A stretch of DNA of 64,000 nucleotides from contig NZ_CP141945.1 of assembly GCF_035658495.1 (NCBI RefSeq), positions 372,001-436,000 of the forward strand. Reading direction: 5' to 3'. Positions 38,503 to 46,677 of the stretch are shown in pieces; the first letter of the stretch is position 1, and every line of letters begins with the position of its first letter. The notes below the pieces were generated by a model, which worked only from the letters and a program-made list of their open reading frames with translations, was not told the origin of the DNA and searched no databases. Origin of the DNA: Novosphingobium sp. RL4 (GTDB lineage: Bacteria > Pseudomonadota > Alphaproteobacteria > Sphingomonadales > Sphingomonadaceae). A program made the translations under genes and the position numbers.

Positions 38503-39630
38503 TCAGGCCGCCCTGAGCCTGCCCCCGCTCAGGAGCCGCGCCGGTCCGGGCACTGTCCGCGCAAGCAAGGTGCCCACTACAACCACCGCGCCCAGAACGA
38601 TCAGCGGCTGCGCAACCAGGTACACCGGATAGAGCGGCGCACCCAATTTTCCGAACAGGGCCCCGAGCACCGGCCCGCCCAGCCAGATCAGGATCAGGTG
38701 CGAACAGAACAGCAGGAAAACATAAGGCTCCATCTTCAGAAGCGCGCCCTTGGCGACACTTCCGGCCAGGGCCCAGGACAACCGCCAATAGGCCGCCGCA
38801 GCAGCGACACGCACCGCAAGGTCCAGCGCCGAAGTGCGGAGATCGACCGGCCGCCCGTCAAGCCGCAGCGAAAGATAGAGCTGCACCGGCATCACGAGCG
38901 CAAACGGCAAGACGCTCCACGCAAGGGGGGCCTTCGCCACACGCTCCGCCATGCCGCCGCGCTGTGCAAGAATGCCGAGGATGAAGAAGAACGGAATGGC
39001 CGCGCGCATGAAGACCGGCGGCCCGAAGCCGAAAATCTGGCAGAATGCCGCGCCCATCGCCAGAACCGCCAGTGCGCGGCTCGGCATCCTCACCAACAGC
39101 GGCGCCAGGACCATGCACAGGAAAAGATCGCGCAGGAAAGGCATCTGGACGTTGATGTCGGGATTTCGCGTGACGATGAAGATTTCCTCCACCACCCAGC
39201 GCACGGAATCCGGCGTCGGCGCCGGAAGGTGCCACAACCATGCGGAACCGGAAACCAGCAGCACCGCAAGCGCATTCCACAGGACCATGGGCACGAGGAT
39301 CGTCCTGGCCTTGCGCCGCAGGTGGATGCGCCACTGCAGCGTGGTGCGCGATCCGGCCACCAGCCAGCCTGAAATCAACCCGAGCAGCGGCACGGCGCTG
39401 TGCCCGAAGATTTCCATCAGCACCCAGCGGAGATCTTCCTGCACGCTACCCCGTGCGAGTTCCAGATCATATCCGCTGAGGCCGGTCCAGGCATGGACGT
39501 AGACCACGCCGAGAATACAGATCACGCGCGCGATCGAGATAGCCTGAGACCGGCGAGCCCCGTGGTTCAGATTGTCCGGCAGACGATTGTCCCGCTCTTC
39601 GCAGGCATTCCAGAGGTTTGCTTGTCGCAC
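38503..39630 (-). CDS. Acyltransferase-3 family membrane protein
   Basis: A 375-residue integral membrane protein with about ten hydrophobic helices. The start is GTG 39630, with AAGGA 5 nt upstream; the frame is open further but without a ribosome site. The family motif near helix 1 is [18 protein letters not shown] with the conserved His, and [14 protein letters not shown] carries the Arg of helix 3. Such proteins O-acylate polysaccharides, lipids or secreted molecules at the inner membrane. It stands alone between trhO and the sugar-porter gene. Its acceptor cannot be deduced. Confidence 0.85.
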   Translation of the reverse strand: MRQANLWNACEERDNRLPDNLNHGARRSQAISIARVICILGVVYVHAWTGLSGYDLELARGSVQEDLRWVLMEIFGHSAVPLLGLISGWLVAGSRTTLQWRIHLRRKARTILVPMVLWNALAVLLVSGSAWLWHLPAPTPDSVRWVVEEIFIVTRNPDINVQMPFLRDLFLCMVLAPLLVRMPSRALAVLAMGAAFCQIFGFGPPVFMRAAIPFFFILGILAQRGGMAERVAKAPLAWSVLPFALVMPVQLYLSLRLDGRPVDLRTSALDLAVRVAAAAAYWRLSWALAGSVAKGALLKMEPYVFLLFCSHLILIWLGGPVLGALFGKLGAPLYPVYLVAQPLIVLGAVVVVGTLLARTVPGPARLLSGGRLRAA

Positions 39631-39752
39631 AGCGTTCCTTTTGGCGGCCACATCCGGTCTGTGACCATCAAAACCGCCAAGGGCCACCGGGGCTGCCGCG
39701 CGACGCGACCGGTCGCCCCTCCGATCCGACGAAACGGATATTCATGCCGGAG

Positions 39753-39790
39753 TCCCAGGGCCGCCGCGGTGGAGCGCGGCGGCCCTGGGA
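39753..39790 (-). terminator. Terminator-like hairpin at the end of the xyl operon
   Basis: Perfect 16-bp stem: TCCCAGGGCCGCCGCG (39753-39768) pairs with CGCGGCGGCCCTGGGA (39775-39790) around a GTGGAG loop, 4 nt beyond the sugar-porter stop. No T-tract follows on the minus strand, so it may act with Rho or stabilise the mRNA end. Confidence 0.65.
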
Positions 39791-39794
39791 TTAC

Positions 39795-41216
39795 TCAACC
39801 TTCCATCTGCTCCAGTTCGCGGCCCTTGGTCTCATTGACCATGGCCCGGACGAAGAAGAACGAAACGGCGGCGAAGAAGGCATAGCCGGTATAGGTCACC
39901 GCGAGGCCGGGGCTCACGGCCAGTGCCGGGAAGCTTACCGAAACCGCCGCATTGGCGATCCACTGCGCGAAGCCCGCAACCGCAAGGCCGGAACCACGGA
40001 TCTGGTTGGGGAACATCTCGCCAAGCATGACCCACATGATCGGGCCCCAGCTCATATTGAAGAAGATCACGTAGAGGTTGGCGGCGACGAGCGCGATCAC
40101 CCCGTTGTGGCCGGGGAGCGAAACCGCGCCGTCGGCGCCGGTCACGGCGGTGGAGAAAGCGTAGGCGACGGTCGCGAGCGTGGCCGCCATGCCCGCCGAG
40201 CCGATCAGCAACAGCGGCTTGCGGCCGATGCGGTCGACCATGGCAATGGTTGCAAGGCAGGCGCCGATCGAGAGCACGCCCGAGAGGATATTGGTCTGGA
40301 GCGCGTAGTCTTCCGAGAAGCCCACCGCTTCCCACAAGGTGGCGCCGTAGTAGAACACCACGTTGATGCCGACGAGCTGCTGGAATACCGCCAGGCCGAT
40401 ACCAGCCCAGACGATCGGGCGAACCCGGCCGCTGGCACGGTCGATCAGGTCGGAAAGCTTGGGCTTGTGATGGTCCGCAGCAAGGCTGGCCCGGATTTCA
40501 GAGACCTTGCGGTCTGCCTCGGCAGTGCCGAACAGGCGGGTAAGCACGGCGTGAGCGCGCTGTTCGTGACCCTTGACGACGAGGTAGCGCGGGCTTTCCG
40601 GGATGATCAGCAGGGCAAAGAAGTAGATCGCGGCCGGGATGGACTGCAACCAGAACATCCAGCGCCAGGCCGGCAGGTCAAGCCAGAGCGACTCGGTGGA
40701 GCCACCGGCAAACCGGGCCAGCACGAAATTGGCGACGAAGGCGCCGGTAAGGCCGGTGATGATCATGACCTGCTGCACGCTGGAAAGCCGGCCACGGATC
40801 GCTGCGGGCGTCACTTCCGAGATGTAGACCGGCGAAATCACGCTGGCCGCACCGACGCCGAGGCCGCCGATGATGCGCGCGATGATGAAGATCACCGAGG
40901 AACCGGCCGCGCCTGCCATGAGCGCGCTGAAGAAGAAGAGCACCGCCGCCAGCATCATCACGCCGCGCCGGCCGATGATGTCGGCCATGCGGCCCGCCGC
41001 GAACGCACCGATCGACGAGCCGACCAGGATCGCCCCGACATTGAAGCCGATGCCCAGCTTGCCAAGGTCGAAGGCGGCTTCGAGCCCCTTTTGGGTGCCG
41101 TTGATAACGCCGGAATCGTAGCCGAACATGAACCCGCCGATCGTGGCAACGGCCACGATGGCGATAATGAACGCCATGTTGATCCGGGCTTCGCCCCCGG
41201 TCTGCGCCGCAGTCAT
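39795..41216 (-). CDS. xylE: Sugar:proton symporter (MFS sugar-porter family), probable xylose carrier
   Basis: A 473-residue twelve-helix sugar porter. ATG 41216 follows GGGGAA (7 nt). Family signatures are GFMFGYDSGVINGTQ in helix 1, GRMADIIGRRGVM, the PESPRYL motif at the end of helix 6, FQQLVGINVVFYYG in helix 7 and the C-half DRIGRKPLL. It lies 68 nt downstream of xylC in the xylX-xylB-xylC operon, which argues for xylose as substrate, as in Caulobacter. Specificity is inferred from context rather than from residues. Confidence 0.9.
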   Translation of the reverse strand: MTAAQTGGEARINMAFIIAIVAVATIGGFMFGYDSGVINGTQKGLEAAFDLGKLGIGFNVGAILVGSSIGAFAAGRMADIIGRRGVMMLAAVLFFFSALMAGAAGSSVIFIIARIIGGLGVGAASVISPVYISEVTPAAIRGRLSSVQQVMIITGLTGAFVANFVLARFAGGSTESLWLDLPAWRWMFWLQSIPAAIYFFALLIIPESPRYLVVKGHEQRAHAVLTRLFGTAEADRKVSEIRASLAADHHKPKLSDLIDRASGRVRPIVWAGIGLAVFQQLVGINVVFYYGATLWEAVGFSEDYALQTNILSGVLSIGACLATIAMVDRIGRKPLLLIGSAGMAATLATVAYAFSTAVTGADGAVSLPGHNGVIALVAANLYVIFFNMSWGPIMWVMLGEMFPNQIRGSGLAVAGFAQWIANAAVSVSFPALAVSPGLAVTYTGYAFFAAVSFFFVRAMVNETKGRELEQMEG

Positions 41217-41284
41217 TCCTCTATTCCCCTTGATCGATATCATTCGATATTCTGTGTGTCTGGATGCGACCCCAGGTCGTGAAC

Positions 41285-42145
41285 CTAGCTGTTGGCCAGA
41301 TGAACCGGCAATCCGGAAACCCCGGCATCGAACATAAACAGATTGCCGGCAAGCGGCTGTGCCTCCAGTTCGGAAGCGGACAAGCCCTTGCGTGCGGTGG
41401 TGGCGAAGGCAGTGCGGAGGTCGGGGCCACCGAAGGCGATCTTGGTGACGTTTGCCACCGGGAATCTGACCGTAGCCATCAACTTGCCCGCCGGATCATA
41501 GCGCCTGACGGCCCAGCCGCCGAAAAGGCCGGTCCAGAGGCAGCCTTCGGCATCGATCACGCAGCCATCCGGCCATCCGGCGCCGTCCTCGATAGTGACG
41601 AACAGTTCCGGTTTCCCGAGCGCGCCGTCCTCGTCCACCGCAACGCGCCAGATGGTCTTGGCCAGCGTATCGGTGTGCCAGAGCGTCCGCCCGTCAGCGC
41701 TGATCGCCGGGCCATTGGTGATGACCACCTCCGGCAGTCCCGCATGCGCACAGTGCCCCTTGTCGAGCCGGTAGAGCGCGCCAGACGCCTCGGTCTCGCT
41801 GTCGTCCATGGAGCCCAGCCAGATGCGCCCGGAAGGGTCGGTGGCAGCGTCGTTCAGCCGGTTGCCCGGACGGGTCGGCTCGGGATTGTGCAGCAGCGCG
41901 AAGTCGCCGGTTTCCGGGCTGAAACGGTGCAGGCCGGTCTTGACCCCGACGATCATGTCGCCGCGTGCGGTCGGCAGTGCCCAGCCGATCTGGTCGGGCG
42001 CGTGCCACATGTCGAGCATGCCGCTGGCCGGGTCGTGGCGGTAGAGGCGATGCTCCTTGATGTCCACGAACCACAGGCGATCGCCTGTCCAGACCGGACC
42101 TTCGCCCAGCGTGGCGCCGACGTTGAGAATGGATTCAGGCGTCAT
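41285..42145 (-). CDS. xylC: Xylonolactonase (SMP-30/gluconolactonase family)
   Basis: A 286-residue six-bladed propeller lactonase. ATG 42145 has GGAGG just upstream and begins 1 nt after the xylB stop. Motifs are LGEGPVWTGDRLWFVDIKEHRLYR (first-blade metal Glu), NRLNDAATDPSGRIWLGSMD (Asn ligand) and DGCVIDAEGCLWTGLFGGWAVRRYDPAG (Asp ligand). It would open D-xylono-lactone to D-xylonate after XylB. The assignment to xylose rests on the operon and on resemblance to the Caulobacter gene order. Confidence 0.92.
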   Translation of the reverse strand: MTPESILNVGATLGEGPVWTGDRLWFVDIKEHRLYRHDPASGMLDMWHAPDQIGWALPTARGDMIVGVKTGLHRFSPETGDFALLHNPEPTRPGNRLNDAATDPSGRIWLGSMDDSETEASGALYRLDKGHCAHAGLPEVVITNGPAISADGRTLWHTDTLAKTIWRVAVDEDGALGKPELFVTIEDGAGWPDGCVIDAEGCLWTGLFGGWAVRRYDPAGKLMATVRFPVANVTKIAFGGPDLRTAFATTARKGLSASELEAQPLAGNLFMFDAGVSGLPVHLANS

Positions 42146-42146
42146 G

Positions 42147-42914
42147 TCACCTCCAACCTGCATCGACGAAGTAGTCGTGCCCGGTGCACATGGCGCCGTC
42201 GTCTGAGGCGAGGAAGAGGCAGAGGGCGGCGACGTCGGCGGGCTGGATGCGGGCCTTGAGGCACTGTGCGGCCATGATCTCGGCCTCGCCCTCGGGGGTG
42301 TACCACTGTTTCTGGCGCGGGGTGTCGACATTGCCCGGCACGATCGTGTTGACGCGGATGTTGTCGGCGCCAAGGTCGCGCGCCATGGCCCGGGTCATGC
42401 CTTCCACCGCCGCCTTGGCGGTCTGGTAGAGCACGAGATCGGGCAGGCCGAGGTGCCAGCTGATCGAACCGAAGTTCAGGATCACGCCCCCGCCCTGCGC
42501 CTTCATGCCCGGCACCACCGCCTGCGCCGCGAAGAACTGGTGGCGCAGGTTCGTCGCCATGCGCTCGTCCCAGTAGGCCGGCGTCACTTCGTCGATGCCG
42601 TGCCGGTCATCGCTCGCGGCATTGTTGAGCAGCACGTCGACACCGCCGATCGCCTCGGCCAGCTCGGCCAGGACCGCGGCCGTCGCATCGAGATCGCGCA
42701 GATCGCAGGCGCGGAAATGCGTGCCCGGCAGCGCCGCGGACAGCGCCTCTCCGGCAGGGGCATTGATGTCGAGGAAGCCGACATGGGCGCCCTGCCCGGC
42801 AAACGCCTCGACAAGGCCCGCGCCGATGCCGGTGCCGCCGCCGGTGATGAGCACCCGCTTGCCCTTGAGGCTGGGATAGATGGCCGAATGGTTCGTCATG
42901 GATGTGATCTTCAT
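42147..42914 (-). CDS. xylB: D-xylose 1-dehydrogenase (short-chain dehydrogenase, Weimberg pathway)
   Basis: A 255-residue short-chain dehydrogenase. The Rossmann motif TGGGTGIG is at residues 24-31 and the catalytic set is Ser150, Tyr163, Lys167 (FGSISW, YQTAK). Segments such as AIYPSLKGKRVLITGGG, DDRH, AYWDERM, and WYTPEGEAEI with CTGHDYFVDAGWR closely match the Caulobacter xylose dehydrogenase as I remember it. It oxidises xylose to xylonolactone with NAD. ATG 42914 overlaps the xylX stop (ATGA); ATG 42899 is an alternative. Confidence 0.95.
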   Translation of the reverse strand: MKITSMTNHSAIYPSLKGKRVLITGGGTGIGAGLVEAFAGQGAHVGFLDINAPAGEALSAALPGTHFRACDLRDLDATAAVLAELAEAIGGVDVLLNNAASDDRHGIDEVTPAYWDERMATNLRHQFFAAQAVVPGMKAQGGGVILNFGSISWHLGLPDLVLYQTAKAAVEGMTRAMARDLGADNIRVNTIVPGNVDTPRQKQWYTPEGEAEIMAAQCLKARIQPADVAALCLFLASDDGAMCTGHDYFVDAGWR

Positions 42915-44014
42915 GCCTTGAGCAGTCCGCGCGACAGCAGGTTGGCGTAAAACGCCCCGATTCCGGTGCTCCACGGCGCCGCATCGCGCGAGGTGACGAC
43001 GCGGTTGGTGAGCTGGCCCAGCCGGTCGCTCTCGATCGTCACCACGTCGCCGACCTTGTGCGTGAAGCCGCGGCCTTCCTCGTCGCGGTCCTGCACCGGC
43101 GCGAACAGTGTGCCCAGGAACAGCACGAAGCCGTCGGGATACTGGTGCTCGCTCAGCGTCTGGCGCACGAGGTCGAGCGGATCGCGGCTGATCTCGGCCA
43201 TGTTGCTCTTGCCGCTCAGCACGAAGCCGTCCTCGCCGGTGATCGAGAGCCGCACTTCGGCATCGCGCACATGGTCGATGGTGAAGCTCTCGTCGAACAG
43301 GCGCACCAGCGGACCGAGCGCGCAGGAGGCGTTGTTGTCCTTGGCCTTGCCCAGCAGCAGCGCCGAGCGCCCCTCGAAATCGCGCAGGTTCACGTCGTTG
43401 CCGAGCGTCGCGCCCACGGCCTTGCCGTCGCTGCCGACCAGCAGGGCGATCTCGGGCTCGGGGTTGTTCCAGCTCGAATCCGAGCGCACGCCGATCTCGG
43501 CGCCCACGCCCATGGTGGAAAGCACCGGCGACTTGGTGAACACTTCCGCGTCCGGCCCGATGGCGACTTCGAGATACTGCGACCACAGCCCGTCCTCGAT
43601 CAGCGCGGCCTTGAGCTGGGCGGCGCTGTCGGAACCGGGCACCACCGAGCGGATCTGCCCGCCGATACGCGCTTCCAGCCGCTCGCGAATGGCGGCCGCC
43701 GCGCTCCAGTCACCCCGCGCGCGCTCCTCGATCACCCGCTCGATCGCGGAAGTGGCGAAAGTCACGCCGCAGGCCTTGACGCACTGGAGATCGACCGGGC
43801 TGAGCAGGTTCACCGCCGCCGCATCGAAGGCGCCCAGCCGCACCCCGCCCGCGCCCGAGAAATCGCCCGCCTCGACCAGCGCCGAAACCGTGGGCACCAC
43901 GCCCGACATGTCGATCAGTTCGCCGCGCAGCACCAGGATCGGGCTAGGCCCCTCCCCAAAGTCCGCGCGGCCCACGAACGTTCCCTGCGCCCAGTCAGAC
44001 GGCATCAGCGGCAT
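42911..44014 (-). CDS. xylX: 2-keto-3-deoxy-xylonate dehydratase (FAH superfamily)
   Basis: A 367-residue fumarylacetoacetate-hydrolase-fold enzyme. Motifs WSQYLEVAIGPDAEVFTK, NNPEPEIALLV, GNDVNLRDFEGRSALLL and KDNNASCALGP carry the Glu/Asp metal ligands and match Caulobacter XylX as recalled. It dehydrates 2-keto-3-deoxy-xylonate to 2-oxoglutarate semialdehyde. ATG 44014 (MPLMPSDW) matches the family N-terminus; the frame is open to 44107 but that would place coding sequence over the operator. It is the first gene of the operon. Confidence 0.95.
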   Translation of the reverse strand: MPLMPSDWAQGTFVGRADFGEGPSPILVLRGELIDMSGVVPTVSALVEAGDFSGAGGVRLGAFDAAAVNLLSPVDLQCVKACGVTFATSAIERVIEERARGDWSAAAAIRERLEARIGGQIRSVVPGSDSAAQLKAALIEDGLWSQYLEVAIGPDAEVFTKSPVLSTMGVGAEIGVRSDSSWNNPEPEIALLVGSDGKAVGATLGNDVNLRDFEGRSALLLGKAKDNNASCALGPLVRLFDESFTIDHVRDAEVRLSITGEDGFVLSGKSNMAEISRDPLDLVRQTLSEHQYPDGFVLFLGTLFAPVQDRDEEGRGFTHKVGDVVTIESDRLGQLTNRVVTSRDAAPWSTGIGAFYANLLSRGLLKA

Positions 44015-44062
44015 GATATCACGGGATTCGACATATCCCTCCCTACTCCCGATTACTTTCTT

Positions 44063-44076
44063 TGATAGCGCTAACA
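44063..44076. promoter_or_regulatory. LacI-family (XylR-type) operator upstream of xylX
   Basis: TGATAGCGCTAACA (44063-44076), on the minus strand TGTTAGCGCTATCA: a 14-bp near-perfect palindrome with one mismatched pair, 48 nt before the xylX start. It fits the LacI-family pattern TGNTANCGNTANCA and resembles the Caulobacter XylR operator as I recall it. Xylose would relieve repression. The repressor gene is not in this window. Confidence 0.75.
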
Positions 44077-44246
44077 AATGGAAAACGGGTTCCTTGTCAA
44101 GTGCCATTGCGAAGTGTTGCCACGGGCAGGCGAACAGGAAAGCCGGGCTTCACATCGCGAACATAATCGTGCAGCGAAGGCCGTGCCGGTTCCCGGCGGG
44201 AAAGAACGTGTCGTTACAGGCAGAACGCACGGCAGGAGAGAATGGC

Positions 44247-46292
44247 ATGACGCGGCACCTCACATGGCTTCTGACCGGGCTTGCCGGCGTCATTGCCCTG
44301 GCCGTCGTCGCGCTGTCCCGCGGCGAAACCGTGAATGCGCTGTGGATCGTGATGGCCGCCGTATGCTGCTTCCTCGTCGCCTATCGCTACTATTCCCTGT
44401 TCATTGCCCGCCACGTCATGAAACTTGACCCTGCCCGGCCAACGCCCGCGATCCGCCGGGCCGACGGGCTTGACTATGTGGCAACCGACCGAACCGTGCT
44501 GTTCGGCCATCACTTCGCGGCCATCGCCGGCGCCGGGCCGCTGGTGGGCCCGGTACTGGCGGCGCAGATGGGCTATCTTCCCGGAACGCTCTGGATCATC
44601 GGCGGCGTCGTACTGGCAGGGGCGGTTCAGGACTTCATGGTCCTGTTCATATCGATGCGACGCGACGGACGCTCGCTCGGCGAACTGATCCGCATGGAAA
44701 TGGGGCAGTGGGCGGGGACCATCGCCCTGTTCGGCGCTTTCATGATCATGGTCATCATCCTGGCCGTGCTCGCGCTCATCGTCGTCAAGGCGCTGGCGGA
44801 AAGCCCCTGGGGCATGTTCACGGTTGCGGCAACGGTACCCCTCGCCATGCTGATGGGTGCCTATACCCGGTGGATTCGCCCCGGACGGATCGGTGAAGTC
44901 TCGATCCTCGGCCTGCTCGGCCTGCTGGCTGCGATCGTCTACGGGCAGGCGGTGGCCCAGTCGCCAGTGTGGGGACCGCTGTTCACGTTCACGCCGGTAC
45001 AGCTTTGCTGGATACTGATAAGCTACGGCGCGGTGGCATCGGTGCTGCCGGTATGGTTGCTCCTCGCGCCGCGAGACTATCTTTCGACCTTCCTCAAGAT
45101 CGGCGCCATCGCCGCGCTTGCAATCGGCATCTTCATCATGGCGCCGCCGCTCAGGATGCCCGCCCTCACCGCTTTCGCGGCCGGTGGCGGCCCGGTCTTC
45201 TCGGGCGGGCTGTTTCCGTTCCTGTTCATCACCATCGCCTGCGGGGCCGTATCCGGCTTCCACGCGCTGATCGCCAGCGGTACCACGCCCAAGCTTATCG
45301 CCAGCGAGGCGGACGCCCCGCTGATCGGCTACGGCGCGATGCTGATGGAAGCCTTCGTGGCGATCATGGCGCTCGTCGGGGCCTCGATCCTCGATCCGGG
45401 CATCTACTTCACCATGAACAGCCCCGCCGCGCTGATCGGAACGGACGCGGCAAGCGCCGCCCATGCCGTGACCGCGATGGGCTTCCCCATCTCGCCCGAC
45501 ACCATCTCACGGACTGCCAGCGAGGTCGGCGAACACACCATCATATCCCGCGCCGGCGGTGCGCCGACGCTTGCCGTGGCAATGGCCGAAATCTTCTCGC
45601 ACGTCGTGGGGGGCCCCGCGATGAAAGCCTTCTGGTATCACTTTGCGATCCTGTTCGAGGCGCTGTTCATCCTCACCGCCGTGGACGCCGGAACGCGCGC
45701 CGGGCGCTTCATGCTGCAGGACCTGATGGCGCTTGCCGTACCCGGCCTCAACGACCGCAAAAGCCACGTTCCCGGCCTCGTCGCTACCGGCCTGTGCGTG
45801 GCGGCCTGGGGTTTCTTCCTTTACCAGGGGGTGACGGACCCGCTGGGCGGCGTGAACACGCTCTGGCCGGTCTTCGGCATCTCGAACCAGATGCTCGCGG
45901 CGATCGCGCTCATGCTGGCGACGGCTGTGCTGTTCCGCATGAAACGTGACCGGTTTGCCTGGGTCACGCTGCTGCCGATGGCATGGTTGCTGGTCTGCAC
46001 GCTTTCGGCCGGATGGCTCAAGCTGTTCTCGTCCGATCCCGCCGTGGGTTTCCTGGCCCATGCCTCCAAATTCTCCGAAGCGCTGGAAAACGGCACCGTG
46101 CTGGCTCCTGCGAAGACCGTGGAGCAGATGCAGCGCATCGTCTTCAACGACCGGGTGGACGCCGCTCTGGTCGCGGTGTTCCTCGCGGTCGTGATGTCGC
46201 TGATGGTCTTCACCTTGCGCACCTGCATCGCCGCGCGCCGGAGCGCAGTGCCGACAGTGAGCGAGATCCCGTCGGAGCCCGTAGCAGCATGA
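44247..46292 (+). CDS. cstA: Carbon-starvation protein A, pyruvate/peptide transporter
   Basis: A 681-residue inner-membrane protein with about sixteen helices. ATG 44247 is 7 nt after GGCAGGAGAG; the frame upstream is only open because it lies opposite xylX. CstA motifs are VAYRYYSLFIARHVM, HHFAAIAGAGPLVGPVLAAQMGYLP, FHALIASGTTPKLI, and GVNTLWPVFGISNQMLAAIAL. Length and order fit the family throughout. Members take up pyruvate or peptides on starvation. It is divergent from xylX and coupled to the ybdD-like gene by ATGA. Confidence 0.95.
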   Translation: MTRHLTWLLTGLAGVIALAVVALSRGETVNALWIVMAAVCCFLVAYRYYSLFIARHVMKLDPARPTPAIRRADGLDYVATDRTVLFGHHFAAIAGAGPLVGPVLAAQMGYLPGTLWIIGGVVLAGAVQDFMVLFISMRRDGRSLGELIRMEMGQWAGTIALFGAFMIMVIILAVLALIVVKALAESPWGMFTVAATVPLAMLMGAYTRWIRPGRIGEVSILGLLGLLAAIVYGQAVAQSPVWGPLFTFTPVQLCWILISYGAVASVLPVWLLLAPRDYLSTFLKIGAIAALAIGIFIMAPPLRMPALTAFAAGGGPVFSGGLFPFLFITIACGAVSGFHALIASGTTPKLIASEADAPLIGYGAMLMEAFVAIMALVGASILDPGIYFTMNSPAALIGTDAASAAHAVTAMGFPISPDTISRTASEVGEHTIISRAGGAPTLAVAMAEIFSHVVGGPAMKAFWYHFAILFEALFILTAVDAGTRAGRFMLQDLMALAVPGLNDRKSHVPGLVATGLCVAAWGFFLYQGVTDPLGGVNTLWPVFGISNQMLAAIALMLATAVLFRMKRDRFAWVTLLPMAWLLVCTLSAGWLKLFSSDPAVGFLAHASKFSEALENGTVLAPAKTVEQMQRIVFNDRVDAALVAVFLAVVMSLMVFTLRTCIAARRSAVPTVSEIPSEPVAA

Positions 46293-46474
46293 AAGCGCTG
46301 GCAGACACCCTGCGCCGCACCGCGCGACTCATGGTAGGCGTGCCGGATTACGAGGATTATTGCCGCCATATGCAGGCGCATCACCCCGAGCTTCCGGTCA
46401 TGGACCACACGACGTTCTTCCGAAACCGGCAGGAAGCCCGTTACGGCGGAAAGAACGGCGGACGCTGCTGCTGA
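46289..46474 (+). CDS. ybdD: YbdD/YjiX-family small protein
   Basis: A 61-residue protein that starts inside the cstA stop (ATGA, 46289-46292). The sequence LMVGVPDYEDYCRHMQ, then HPELPVMDHTTFFRNRQEARYG and a terminal GGRCC, is the standard YbdD/YjiX family, which accompanies CstA-type transporters and is needed for pyruvate uptake in some of them. Full length for the family. Confidence 0.95.
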   Translation: MKALADTLRRTARLMVGVPDYEDYCRHMQAHHPELPVMDHTTFFRNRQEARYGGKNGGRCC

Positions 46475-46677
46475 AGGCAGCGGCGACTGTTTCAAAACGA
46501 AAACTCGCCTGCCGCCGGAGCGGCCCCCGAGTCGTGCCCGCACGCCTGCTGTTGCCAACAAGTGACAGGGGATGGGAAACGATTGCGATGCCGACAGGAA
46601 ACCTTCGAGGAATATTGCGATCAATTCGCAGTATCACTAGTGGCGCGATCGCGACGTATTCTCGAAAGGCATAACCA

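Noticed and set aside
42915..43586. N-terminal extension of xylB
   Set aside because: It lies in another frame of xylX, and the dehydrogenase fold begins at the coupled ATG 42914.
42966..44246. Upstream extension of cstA
   Set aside because: It is antisense to xylX and Ser/Thr-rich without structure; CstA begins at 44247 with a good ribosome site.
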